A stretch of DNA of 64,000 nt. Source: Bacteriovorax sp. PP10. Its GTDB lineage: Bacteria; Bdellovibrionota; Bacteriovoracia; Bacteriovoracales; Bacteriovoracaceae. The DNA lies in assembly GCF_035013165.1 (NCBI RefSeq), contig NZ_JAYGJQ010000001.1, forward strand, positions 1,860,001 through 1,924,000. The letters are read 5' to 3'. Every line of letters starts with the position of its first letter. The stretch's first letter is position 1. The position numbers and the translations under genes are program-made. Shown one piece after another: positions 8,118 to 16,587 of the stretch. The notes under the pieces were generated by a model. It had not been told where the DNA came from. It worked only from the letters and a program-made list of their open reading frames with translations, and did no database searches.

Positions 8118-8858
8118 TTATAGTTTATAGCTGTAAGAAAGAATCCCACCAAATTCAAATCTTGATCCTTTCATCGTCGGTGATTGACTCACTTCTTTTG
8201 GAAGAATTTTTGAACTTATGACAGTGACGATTGAAGATCGTTCTGAAATTTGGATGATAGGCATGATGGCCATACCCGGAAGAAAATAATTATTCAAATG
8301 ATACTCGCGTCTTGAAGCTGTGACTTCGTGTGATCTTACTCCATAGTAGTACTCAGCGTACTTATCATCTAACCAATCTAAACTAAGAGCTGCACGCAGG
8401 ATCAATGTTTCTGAAACAGGGAAGAATTTTGCATAATTCGCAGTCGCTATATATCCTTTCGAGCGTCCGTTAATATCGTGAGAAAGAGTGAATCCATAAT
8501 TAGCAAATTTAGCACTTGCCCCGACAAAGACTGAGTCTTTTCTTGGAGTCATTCCCAGTCCGTGATAGCGGTCGCCATCTCGTTTTATGAAAGCACTGAC
8601 ATTCGCCGTATGATCTCCAAAAGCGAGTACAGAAATTCCTTGAACTCCCAATGAAAATCTTCCATAGCTGGCCTGGATAATAGGAATTGGTCTTACTACA
8701 TAACTCTTATCCATATTTTCATAAGTGTTTCCAACGCGTAGATTTTTTCTAAAGGCGACACCTGCACCAAGAGATGCATTCCATGCACGTTGATCTTCAG
8801 CGAGTGCTGTAAAAGAAAGAAGTATTGAAGCGAACATTAGAAGAATATTTTTTGTCAT
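8118..8858 (-). CDS. MipA/OmpV-family outer membrane protein
   Basis: The 246-residue protein has a signal peptide (cleavage after LSFTALA) and alternating amphipathic strands ending in an aromatic-rich segment (LSYSYKL), as in outer-membrane barrels. The hallmarks WNASLGAGVAFRKNLRVGN, RPIPIIQASYGRFSLG, WLDDKYAEYYYGV and YHLNN-Y-PG match the MipA/OmpV family, known as murein-hydrolase scaffold or osmoadaptive porins. It is monocistronic, with the start about 185 nt from the metallopeptidase gene on the other strand. Assignment to family is firm; physiological role is not. Confidence 0.85.
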   Translation of the reverse strand: MTKNILLMFASILLSFTALAEDQRAWNASLGAGVAFRKNLRVGNTYENMDKSYVVRPIPIIQASYGRFSLGVQGISVLAFGDHTANVSAFIKRDGDRYHGLGMTPRKDSVFVGASAKFANYGFTLSHDINGRSKGYIATANYAKFFPVSETLILRAALSLDWLDDKYAEYYYGVRSHEVTASRREYHLNNYFLPGMAIMPIIQISERSSIVTVISSKILPKEVSQSPTMKGSRFEFGGILSYSYKL

Positions 8859-9042
8859 GGCATAGATGATAGGTGAGTTTTTAAAAAAACTAAAGTGAGC
8901 TGAGAGAAAACTAAAGTAATTTAGTCAGCGGTGTAAACAGATTCTCTGCAAGAATTTGACAGATTTATTTTGTCTCAAATTATCAAGATCGTGTGAGGAT
9001 TGTTTATGCGATTTTAATTTCATACACGTTACGGAGGACATA

Positions 9043-9921
9043 ATGAAAAAATCTATCTTGGCCCTTACAGTATTATCAATGTCACTTTCATCAGTTACTT
9101 TTGCTTGTGATAGCAAAGGACACACTGGATTCTTACCAGAAAACAATTTAAACATTTCAGTTGGCGATAAAATGGCCGGTGATATGACTGAAGAAAAATT
9201 CAATGCAATCACGACAAGAGTGTCTGATGTGTACGCTCCAATCATTAAAGAAATGGGTGGAAATCTTGTTATGAACAATAACTGGGCAAACGGAACGGTA
9301 AACGCTTCAGCTCAACAGACAGGATCTACATGGCAAGTAAACATGTACGGTGGTCTTGCTCGCCATAAGCTTACAACTGACGATGGTTTCATGATGGTTG
9401 TTTGTCATGAACTTGGTCACCACATTGGTGGAGCTCCAAGATACGGAAGAAATACTGACTGGGCCTCAAACGAAGGACAAGCAGACTATTTCGCAGGTTT
9501 AAAATGTATGAGAAGAGTTCTTCAAAACGACGATAACATCGCTATCGTTGCTGGAATGACAATCGATGCAGAAGCTACAAAGCAATGTGAGTCGATCTAT
9601 AAATCAGCTTCTGAAGTAGCTCTTTGCCAACGTGTTTCTATGGCAGGAAAGTCTCTTGGACAACTTCTTGGATCACTTGGTGGAAGCTCAAACGTAAACT
9701 TCAATACACCTGATAGAAAAACTGTAAGACAAACAAATGATGCTCACCCTGCAGCTCAATGTCGTCTTGATACATACTTCGCTGGAATGCTTTGTGATAA
9801 ATCAATCCTAGAAGACGTTTCAAAAACAGATGCAATCCCAGGAACATGTATTAAAAAAGATGGATACGCTCAAGGTGTTCGTCCTCTTTGCTGGTACAAA
9901 CCAGGTTCTAACGAGATCTAA
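9043..9921 (+). CDS. Secreted zinc metallopeptidase (HExxH), copy 1
   Basis: The 292-residue precursor has a signal peptide (cleavage near VTFA-CDS) and a gluzincin-like active site: HELGHH at residues 122-127 and, after a linker, SNEGQADYF with Glu144 as likely third zinc ligand. Multiple Cys (CDS, VVCHE, LKCMR, KQCES, LCQR, QCRLD, LCDK, TCIK, LCWY) suggest several disulfides and export. The ATG at 9043 is preferred because GGAGGA lies 4-5 nt upstream; longer readings upstream lack a ribosome site and would bury the signal peptide. It is about two-thirds identical to the next gene by eye. It could be a predation or envelope-remodelling enzyme (inference). Confidence 0.85.
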   Translation: MKKSILALTVLSMSLSSVTFACDSKGHTGFLPENNLNISVGDKMAGDMTEEKFNAITTRVSDVYAPIIKEMGGNLVMNNNWANGTVNASAQQTGSTWQVNMYGGLARHKLTTDDGFMMVVCHELGHHIGGAPRYGRNTDWASNEGQADYFAGLKCMRRVLQNDDNIAIVAGMTIDAEATKQCESIYKSASEVALCQRVSMAGKSLGQLLGSLGGSSNVNFNTPDRKTVRQTNDAHPAAQCRLDTYFAGMLCDKSILEDVSKTDAIPGTCIKKDGYAQGVRPLCWYKPGSNEI

Positions 9922-9972
9922 TTTGATCTAAAAATAACTTTTTTCGCTAAAACTTAGCGCCAAAAATTTGAC

Positions 9973-10007
9973 AACGGGACTCCTTCAAGGGGTCCCGTTT
10001 TCGTTTT
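9973..10007 (+). terminator. Rho-independent terminator after metallopeptidase copy 1
   Basis: An 11-bp stem (AACGGGACTCC / GGGGTCCCGTT, one G-U pair) with a TTCAA loop is followed by TTTCGTTTTT. It separates the two paralogues into independent transcripts. Confidence 0.85.
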
Positions 10008-10139
10008 TCCCCAATGAAAAAATATTTCTGAGAGATCCCGTCAAGAAATGTCAGGTAATGAAAGATTAATTTATTTTTCAACACGTAATTAAATAGCAAG
10101 AATTAACACATTCCTAATATTTGTTACGGAGGACTTTAT

Positions 10140-11021
10140 ATGACAAAAGGGATTTTAGTTGCTTTGATGGCGACAACTTTGACTTTCTCTCAGGCTTTCT
10201 CTTGCGATTCACTAGCTAATAGTGGATTTGCTCCAGAAAATAATCGTAGAATTGAAGTAGGTGATAAAGCTTCTAACAACATGACGAAGGAAATGTTCCT
10301 TGCAGCTGTTGGTAGAGTGTCTTCTGTGTACGAGCCAATCGTTGCAGAAAAAGGCGGAAAGCTTATCATGAACAACAGATGGGATGACGCTACAGTTAAC
10401 GCGTCTGCTCAACAGTCAGGAAAAAACTGGCAAGTAAACATGTACGGAGGTCTTGCACGTCACCCTCTAGTTACTGTTGATGGATTCATGATGGTAGTAT
10501 GTCATGAACTAGGTCACCACATTGGTGGAGCTCCTAGAAAAGGTGGATTCGGATCTGCATGGGCATCAAACGAAGGTCAAGCTGACTACTTCGCTGGTCT
10601 AAAATGTATGAGAAGAGTTCTTGAAAACGATGACAACATTGCAATCGTTTCAAAAATGGAAATTGACGCTGAAGCGACTACAAAATGTGAATCTATCTAC
10701 AAATCAGCTTCTGATATCGCTCTTTGCGAAAGAATCTCGATGGCAGGTAAATCACTAGCTATGCTTCTTGGTGACCTAGGTGGAAACTCAAACGTAAAGT
10801 TCACAACTCCAGATACGTCTAAAGTTGCTAGAACTAACGACAACCACCCAGCAGCACAATGTCGTCTAGACACTTACTTCCAAGGATCTCTTTGTGATAA
10901 AGCGATCTCTGACGATGTAGATGGAAAAGATGCACTAAAAGGTGTTTGTTTAAAGAGAGATGGATACGAATTAGGTATGCGCCCTCTTTGCTGGTACAAG
11001 CCAACTGCAGCTGAACTATAA
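10140..11021 (+). CDS. Secreted zinc metallopeptidase (HExxH), copy 2
   Basis: The 293-residue paralogue of the preceding gene keeps the signal peptide (cleavage after SQAFS-C), HELGHHIGGAP, the SNEGQADYFAGLKCMRRVL helix with the third ligand Glu, all Cys positions, and the C-terminal RPLCWYKP. It has a one- to two-residue insertion after GGAP (RKGGFGSAW). An ACGGAGGAC ribosome site like that of copy 1 lies just upstream of the ATG at 10140. Differences are spread over the gene rather than clustered, so the duplication is not very recent. Its own terminator follows. No prodomain is evident in either copy, so activation probably depends only on export and folding. Confidence 0.85.
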   Translation: MTKGILVALMATTLTFSQAFSCDSLANSGFAPENNRRIEVGDKASNNMTKEMFLAAVGRVSSVYEPIVAEKGGKLIMNNRWDDATVNASAQQSGKNWQVNMYGGLARHPLVTVDGFMMVVCHELGHHIGGAPRKGGFGSAWASNEGQADYFAGLKCMRRVLENDDNIAIVSKMEIDAEATTKCESIYKSASDIALCERISMAGKSLAMLLGDLGGNSNVKFTTPDTSKVARTNDNHPAAQCRLDTYFQGSLCDKAISDDVDGKDALKGVCLKRDGYELGMRPLCWYKPTAAEL

Positions 11022-11043
11022 TTTTTTAAATTAGAAAATTAAT

Positions 11044-11078
11044 AAAAAGGGCCAGATTTATTCTGGCCCTTTTTTTTT
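11044..11078 (+). terminator. Rho-independent terminator after metallopeptidase copy 2
   Basis: A strong stem AAAAAGGGCCAGA / TCTGGCCCTTTTT with a short loop ends in an eight- to nine-T run, between copy 2 and topB. Confidence 0.92.
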
Positions 11079-11105
11079 GCCTACGTGTATAGCTTCTTCT
11101 AATAT

Positions 11106-13253
11106 ATGAAGATGAAAACCTTAATTCTCACAGAAAAACCATCAGTCGCTCGTGACTTTGCTCTCGCTCTAGGCGGAGGCAGTGCTGGTCAAGACGGTTT
11201 TATTGAAAATGAGAATTACGTTATCACTTGGGCCATTGGTCATCTATTAGCTCCCTTTGATCCTGAGGATTACGATCCGAAATATAAAAAGTGGAACTTG
11301 AACACTCTTCCTATTTTACCTGAAGAGTTTAAATTCAAGGCCCAGCCAAAAACTAAAAAACAACTTGATGTGATTAAGCGTTTATTAAAGCGAACGGACC
11401 TTGATCGTCTGATTGTCGCTACCGATGCTGGACGCGAAGGAGAGTTGATTGCTCGTTTGATTCTAAATGATGGGAAATCAAAACTTAAAGCTTTCCGTTT
11501 CTGGACATCAGCTGCTCTTACGAAAGATGTAATTCATACTGAACTTAAAAATATTAAACCGCTAAAAGATTACGATCGTCTTTTTATCGCTGGTCGAGCT
11601 CGTCAAAAGGCCGATTGGTTAGTAGGGATGAATCTTTCTAGGTTAGCTACGCTTAAGTTGAATGATCTATTTTCAGTGGGACGAGTTCAGACGGCTGTTT
11701 TATCCATGTTAGTTGAAAGAAGAAAGGCGATTGATGCCTTTGTTCCCGTTGATTATTTCGAGTTCAAAGCAAAGTTTAAATTCAAGCATGGCGATGTCTC
11801 GGCTTATTGGTTCGATCCAAAGAAGAAAGAAGATCTAAAGAGAAAAGATACACGCGCCGAGTTTGATGAACTTTTAAAAAATCTTCATCAGAAAGACGCT
11901 GTCATTAAGGTTTTAAACCAAACTGAAAAGACGTCGTATCCACAGGGATTATACTCACTGACAGAGCTTCAACGTCAGGGAAACATTCTCTACGGTTTTT
12001 CAGCGACAAAAACGCTGGAAATTGCCCAGACTCTTTATGAGAAGTATAAGTGCCTGTCTTATCCTCGTACTGACTCAAAAGTTATGGCCGTATCGTCTTT
12101 TGATATGGTGAAAGGTCTGGTTTACAAATTTAAAGAACTTTATCCTGAACATTTTGAAAAGTTCGCTGCTTTTAAAGTCAGCGCTAAAAATAAAACTGTG
12201 TTTGATGATTCAAGACTTACGGATCACCACGGTTTAATTCCACTAAAAGATTTTAATGGTGATGAGAATTCTCCTGAAGGAAAAATCTATCATTTAGTTT
12301 TAAAACGCTTCATTACAAACTTCTTAGAAAACCACCGCTATCTTGAAACAGATGTGCAGATTGAATGTGAAAAAAATCAGTTCATGACTCGCGGGAAAAA
12401 GATCTTAGAGATGGGGTTTAAAGTTTTAGAAGGATCAGATCGTGAAGAACTGCTTCCTGAATTAGCATTAAATGAAGTTGGGATTTTAAAGAGTGGGGAA
12501 GTTGAATCAAAAAAGACTAAACCTCCATTTGAATACACTGAAGCCTCACTTCTTTATGATATGACGAATCCAGCAAAGCTTGTGACTGAGTCTGATTTGA
12601 AAAAGATCTTCAGGACTGAAATTGGTCTTGGGACACAGGCAACACGTGCTCAGATTATTGAAACTCTATTAAAGAGAGATTACGTTAATCGCTCTGGTAA
12701 AAACCTGAATGCAACTGACAAAGGAATGCTTCTTGTAGACCGTCTCAATGACATGCCTACGACGAAAGGACTAACAAGCGTCTCTCAGACAGCAAAACTT
12801 GAGCAGTCTCTTCAAAGCATGGCAGAAGGTGAGACAGACGATTTAGCGTTTATGGATAACATCAACGATTTCATCAATAGCGCTACTCTAGAGTGGAAAG
12901 CAACTGAAGGGATCGCAAGAGATGTAACAAATCCTAAATCTTATGGTGGAAAAACTTACGGGCCGAAAGTTGAAGCGCAAGTTTCAAATCTCGGGCCTTG
13001 TCCGGTTTGTGGTGCTGAAATAAAAGATTTCCCGAAATCATATAGCTGCTCTCGCTGGAAAGAAGGGTGTGGATTCACAATCTGGAAAGTGGTAGCGAAG
13101 AAGAAGCTGTCTGAGTCTCAAGTGAAGAAACTCATGAAAGAAAAGAAAACGGATGTGATTAAAGGCTTTAAGTCTAAAGCTGGGAAACCATTCGATGCCA
13201 TCCTTGTTATGAACAAAGACGGCAAAGTTGAATTTGAGTTTTTACCTAGATAA
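11106..13253 (+). CDS. topB: DNA topoisomerase III
   Basis: The 715-residue type IA topoisomerase relaxes and decatenates DNA. The TOPRIM domain (about 1-150) shows ILTEKPSVARD, the acidic DAGREGELIARL and YDRLFIAGRARQKADWL. The catalytic Tyr is in LSYPRTDSKV near residue 322, and the cap and gate segments IGLGTQATRAQIIETL and DRLND are present. The C-terminus has a zinc-ribbon-like CPVCGAEI / SCSRWKEGCGFTIWK as in Bacillus-type TopB. Length is normal for TopB (650-750) and shorter than TopA. The start at 11106 lacks a good ribosome site, and a second ATG two codons later is equally possible. The stop nearly abuts the convergent CoA-transferase gene. Confidence 0.95.
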   Translation: MKMKTLILTEKPSVARDFALALGGGSAGQDGFIENENYVITWAIGHLLAPFDPEDYDPKYKKWNLNTLPILPEEFKFKAQPKTKKQLDVIKRLLKRTDLDRLIVATDAGREGELIARLILNDGKSKLKAFRFWTSAALTKDVIHTELKNIKPLKDYDRLFIAGRARQKADWLVGMNLSRLATLKLNDLFSVGRVQTAVLSMLVERRKAIDAFVPVDYFEFKAKFKFKHGDVSAYWFDPKKKEDLKRKDTRAEFDELLKNLHQKDAVIKVLNQTEKTSYPQGLYSLTELQRQGNILYGFSATKTLEIAQTLYEKYKCLSYPRTDSKVMAVSSFDMVKGLVYKFKELYPEHFEKFAAFKVSAKNKTVFDDSRLTDHHGLIPLKDFNGDENSPEGKIYHLVLKRFITNFLENHRYLETDVQIECEKNQFMTRGKKILEMGFKVLEGSDREELLPELALNEVGILKSGEVESKKTKPPFEYTEASLLYDMTNPAKLVTESDLKKIFRTEIGLGTQATRAQIIETLLKRDYVNRSGKNLNATDKGMLLVDRLNDMPTTKGLTSVSQTAKLEQSLQSMAEGETDDLAFMDNINDFINSATLEWKATEGIARDVTNPKSYGGKTYGPKVEAQVSNLGPCPVCGAEIKDFPKSYSCSRWKEGCGFTIWKVVAKKKLSESQVKKLMKEKKTDVIKGFKSKAGKPFDAILVMNKDGKVEFEFLPR

Positions 13254-13254
13254 T

Positions 13255-14523
13255 TTAATTAAATAATTCATAAGCTTGTTTTTGAAGCTCTTCACGGTGC
13301 TCTGGGGCCGCGATATTAATCATGGCCAGTGCACGCTCTGATAATGTCTTTCCATATAAATGGGCCACACCATGCTCGGTGACAACGTAGTGTACGTGAG
13401 CTCTAGTTGTGACAACTCCCGCACCAGGTTTTAAGAATGGAACAATTTTAGTGGCACCTTTTACAGTCATTGATGGAAGAGCAATAATTGGTTTTCCACC
13501 TTTTGAAAGAGCTGCCCCTCTCATAAAGTCCATCTGCCCGCCAATACCAGAATAAATTTTTGATCCGATAGAATCAGCACAAACTTGTCCTGTGAGATCG
13601 ACTTCAATGGCACTATTGATGGCCGTCACTTTTGGATTTTGAGCAATGACGTGGGCACTATTTGTGTAAGCACAGTCGAGTAAAAGAACTGATGGATTAT
13701 CATCAATGAAGTCGTAAACTCTTTGTGAGCCAATAACAAAACTTGAAACAATTTTTCCTGGGTGCTTTTTCTTAAAAACATTATTAATCACACCACGATG
13801 GTAGAGTTCGATTACACCATCAGAAAACATTTCAGTGTGAACACCAAGATCTTTGTGGTTCGATAAACTTTTCAATACAGCATTTGGAATCGCACCAATT
13901 CCCAGTTGGAGAGTGGCACCATCTTCAATCAAAGAAGCGATATTGTGACCAATCTGCATTTCACAAGGAGTGCTTTCTCTCACTTCTACACAGTGAATAG
14001 GTTCATCTACTTCTATGTAAGAGTGAATTTTAGAAATATGAATCAAAGAGTCCCCGAAGGTGCGAGGCATCTGCTTATTGACTTGCGCGATGATCACTTT
14101 AGCAGTTCTCACCGCAGAAATTGAGACGTCGACGGAAGGACCTAAAGTACACATTCCATGAACATCAGGAGGAGAAACTTGAATGATGGCCACATCAAGA
14201 TTGATGATGCCGTTATAAAACATCAAAGGTATTTCACTTAAGAAAATAGGTATGTAGAGAGCGGAAAGATTTTTTGCTTCTTTCCTCATGTTGGCACCGT
14301 TGAAAAAATTGTGAACATGAAAACTATCTTTATACTCTTCGCGCGCGTAGGCCGCACTCCCTTCTGTGTGGATTTGATAAGTTTTAACACCGCGAAGTTC
14401 GGGAGCGCGATCGACCATTGCTTTTAATAATAATTGAGCAGCTGAAACTCCTGAGTGAAGAAAGACACTGTCGCCAGATTTAATAACTGAGACACATTCT
14501 AAAGCGTTCGAAACCAGGGCCAT
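13255..14523 (-). CDS. Acetyl-CoA hydrolase / CoA-transferase family protein
   Basis: The 422-residue protein matches the Cat1/4-hydroxybutyrate CoA-transferase family: GDSVFLHSGVSAAQLLLKAM near the N-terminus, LQLGIGAIPNAVL and HTEMFSDGVIELYHRGVINN in the middle, the Glu-bearing NSAIEVDLTGQV expected to form the glutamyl-CoA thioester, GGQMDFMRGAALSKGGKPI, and VVTEHGVAHLYGKTLSERA near the end. It moves CoA between acetate and other carboxylic acids, or hydrolyses acetyl-CoA. It stands alone, without partner enzymes that would fix the substrate. A ribosome site (GAGGATAAATT) precedes the ATG. Confidence 0.88.
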   Translation of the reverse strand: MALVSNALECVSVIKSGDSVFLHSGVSAAQLLLKAMVDRAPELRGVKTYQIHTEGSAAYAREEYKDSFHVHNFFNGANMRKEAKNLSALYIPIFLSEIPLMFYNGIINLDVAIIQVSPPDVHGMCTLGPSVDVSISAVRTAKVIIAQVNKQMPRTFGDSLIHISKIHSYIEVDEPIHCVEVRESTPCEMQIGHNIASLIEDGATLQLGIGAIPNAVLKSLSNHKDLGVHTEMFSDGVIELYHRGVINNVFKKKHPGKIVSSFVIGSQRVYDFIDDNPSVLLLDCAYTNSAHVIAQNPKVTAINSAIEVDLTGQVCADSIGSKIYSGIGGQMDFMRGAALSKGGKPIIALPSMTVKGATKIVPFLKPGAGVVTTRAHVHYVVTEHGVAHLYGKTLSERALAMINIAAPEHREELQKQAYELFN

Positions 14524-14735
14524 AATTTATCCTCGTAAAAATAATTCATGACTTCATTCTAATGATTAATGAGGGCGAGGGAACTGATTTGGAACAGGTT
14601 GTAAAAAAAATTATATTCGACAGAATTCGCTGTAATTGAAAAATGCCACACTTTAGTCAGCACTATCTGCGTCTTGTTTCTTTATTAATAATAACTTAAA
14701 TATTTGCGTTATTTGTATTCCTAAAGCCTTGAGTA

Positions 14736-14764
14736 TTGCCAGACCATTTTGCTTTGTTAATGAT
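14736..14764 (+). promoter_or_regulatory. Candidate sigma-70 promoter for the gene at 14794
   Basis: TTGCCA at 14736-14741 and AATGAT at 14759-14764 are spaced by 17 nt, about 30 nt upstream of the start. The -10 match is moderate. The rest of the 270-nt spacer shows nothing else clear. Confidence 0.4.
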
Positions 14765-14793
14765 TGTGTCGTTATTTATATAAGGAGATACCA

Positions 14794-16536
14794 ATGAAAA
14801 TGACTAAAATTTCAGTAATGGTGATTGCTGCTTTCATTAGCACTTCAGTCTTTGCTGGTCTGACAGGGCCAAAGCTTAAAACACGTGCAGACGTTATCGT
14901 TCTTCCAGATGATTCAGTTGTATTAGCTGATCCATTCATCGATGCAGACGCTTCAACACAATCTGGAGAAGGGCCACTTCTTCAACTTTTAAACCCACGC
15001 ATCTATCAAACGATTGCAATTTACAAATCTGTAAGTGAAAACATCAATTCAAAATTTGCAGCAAGACAAAGTGCTATCAATGCTATTTTAAATCAGCTGC
15101 TAGATAAGAGAACGAACCTTCGCTTTTACGGACTACCTTCAGCTGAAGAAATGAATAAGTATTGTTTCGCTGGAAGACCTATCTATACAATTCCTTCTGG
15201 AGCTAAAGTAGAGCAGGCCGCTTGTACAAGAGGAAACGATACATTCATCGTGAAGCCACTTTTCTTAAAGTTGAGCCTTCGTGACCAAGCAATGCTTTTA
15301 ATTCATGAAAGATTAACAACAATTGCAGATGATCGTGGATGGATTAACTTTGTAGCAATTGCAAAGTACACAACAGGATTAAATACTTACTTAAACCTTT
15401 ATAATGATCAGGTAAAAAGAATTTACCGTGAACTAACGGATGATGAGCAAAAGAAGTTAACTAACTTTTATGCTTCAATCGTAGAGATTGAAAATAGAAA
15501 TGAAGGTTATGGAGCTCCATCTGCAACTTTCAACTGGCTTGTGCATAAAAATGGTGGGGGATTATATCACCCAAGAGCTATCGTAAGTGAGAGTGCTTTT
15601 ATTTCTTTAAACACAACGATTTTTGAAGAGTCTGAGTTAGGTGACAATTCAAAAGTCATCAATGTGAATGCTGTAAACACTTATAATCCAGGTAGATATT
15701 CTCCAAATATTACAAGTCTTATAGGATTTCCTCTTAAATTAGGAGCAAACTCAGTATTAGAAAACGTTTCATTTAATTATCAACCAGCTTCTGATTACAG
15801 CAAAAGAGTTATCAGAATTGGAGAAAATTCAAAAATCCAAAATACAAACTTTGCTGAACTAAGAAATGAAATTACGATTGGTAATAGCGTAACAGTAAAG
15901 AATTCTAAGCTTTATCAGTATAATACTTACCTTGGTAACGATGTTGTAATTACTGATTCAGAAATTATTATGCCGACTTTTACACTTGGAAATGGAGTTG
16001 TAATTCAAAACTCAAAAATTAATTACAATTCTAAATCTGTGAAAATAAACAGTAATGAACAGTTAATTAATCAATCTATTGTAGAAGCAGATATGAATAA
16101 ATTTCTTCCTGTAGGAGTTGTACCTAAACCGATTTCTCAATCTCTTAAAGTTCCAAATTTTAAATGTGTCCTTGGTGATAAGTTAGAGAAAAAGAGCTTT
16201 GGATGGGAAGCAAACCATATTGATTCTGCAGGTAATGGAGCTAAGATTACTGGATGGGGAACTTATAATGGTCGCAATGGTCTTAAAAAAGAATACGAAT
16301 ACAATTATTCTGATGTTGTGATTAACGTGAACTACTCTAACTTTCAAAGATCAACAGTGCCTGTAACTTTTTTAAGTGAGCAAGGACAGTTTGTGGTTGG
16401 TGATTATTTAAAACCTCAAGTTGCGTTTGATTACGGGGCACAAAACGTATGTGTGTCTCAGGCCATTGGAAATGTTTTATCAAATTCTGGATATAACACG
16501 AGTAATGGTAGAGCAGTTTCGACACTTTCACTTTAA
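14794..16536 (+). CDS. Secreted protein with parallel beta-helix-like repeats
   Basis: The 580-residue protein, which I do not recognise as a named family, has a signal peptide (about 1-21, ending SVFA-GLT). Residues about 55-250 are mixed and contain IHERLTTIADDRGW. From about 260 to 430 imperfect repeats alternate turns and Val/Ile: ENSKIQNTNF, GNSVTVKNSKL, LGNDVVITDSEI, LGNGVVIQNSKI, a spacing reminiscent of beta-helices or left-handed hexapeptide folds. The C-terminal part (about 450-580) is Cys-poor and Tyr-rich. The ATG at 14794 has AAGGAGA 5 nt upstream. Probably an exported surface or periplasmic protein; the function cannot be stated. Confidence 0.72.
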   Translation: MKMTKISVMVIAAFISTSVFAGLTGPKLKTRADVIVLPDDSVVLADPFIDADASTQSGEGPLLQLLNPRIYQTIAIYKSVSENINSKFAARQSAINAILNQLLDKRTNLRFYGLPSAEEMNKYCFAGRPIYTIPSGAKVEQAACTRGNDTFIVKPLFLKLSLRDQAMLLIHERLTTIADDRGWINFVAIAKYTTGLNTYLNLYNDQVKRIYRELTDDEQKKLTNFYASIVEIENRNEGYGAPSATFNWLVHKNGGGLYHPRAIVSESAFISLNTTIFEESELGDNSKVINVNAVNTYNPGRYSPNITSLIGFPLKLGANSVLENVSFNYQPASDYSKRVIRIGENSKIQNTNFAELRNEITIGNSVTVKNSKLYQYNTYLGNDVVITDSEIIMPTFTLGNGVVIQNSKINYNSKSVKINSNEQLINQSIVEADMNKFLPVGVVPKPISQSLKVPNFKCVLGDKLEKKSFGWEANHIDSAGNGAKITGWGTYNGRNGLKKEYEYNYSDVVINVNYSNFQRSTVPVTFLSEQGQFVVGDYLKPQVAFDYGAQNVCVSQAIGNVLSNSGYNTSNGRAVSTLSL

Positions 16537-16555
16537 TAAATTGTTTCAAATGAAT

Positions 16556-16582
16556 AAAAAAAGGCCCGCTTTAAGCGGGCCT
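16556..16582 (-). terminator. Terminator of the gliding-type operon
   Basis: A 9-bp perfect stem AGGCCCGCT / AGCGGGCCT with a TTA loop has its T-run on the minus strand, so it ends the transcript coming from 16588. Read on the plus strand the T-tract is poor. Confidence 0.85.
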
Positions 16583-16587
16583 CTTGA

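Noticed and set aside
8956-8985. TTGACA as promoter of metallopeptidase copy 1
   Set aside because: The -35 is perfect, but no good -10 lies at 16-18 nt spacing, so it was not listed as a promoter.
8956-9042. N-terminal extension of metallopeptidase copy 1
   Set aside because: The longer frame has no ribosome site and puts residues before an obvious signal peptide; GGAGGA precedes the ATG at 9043.
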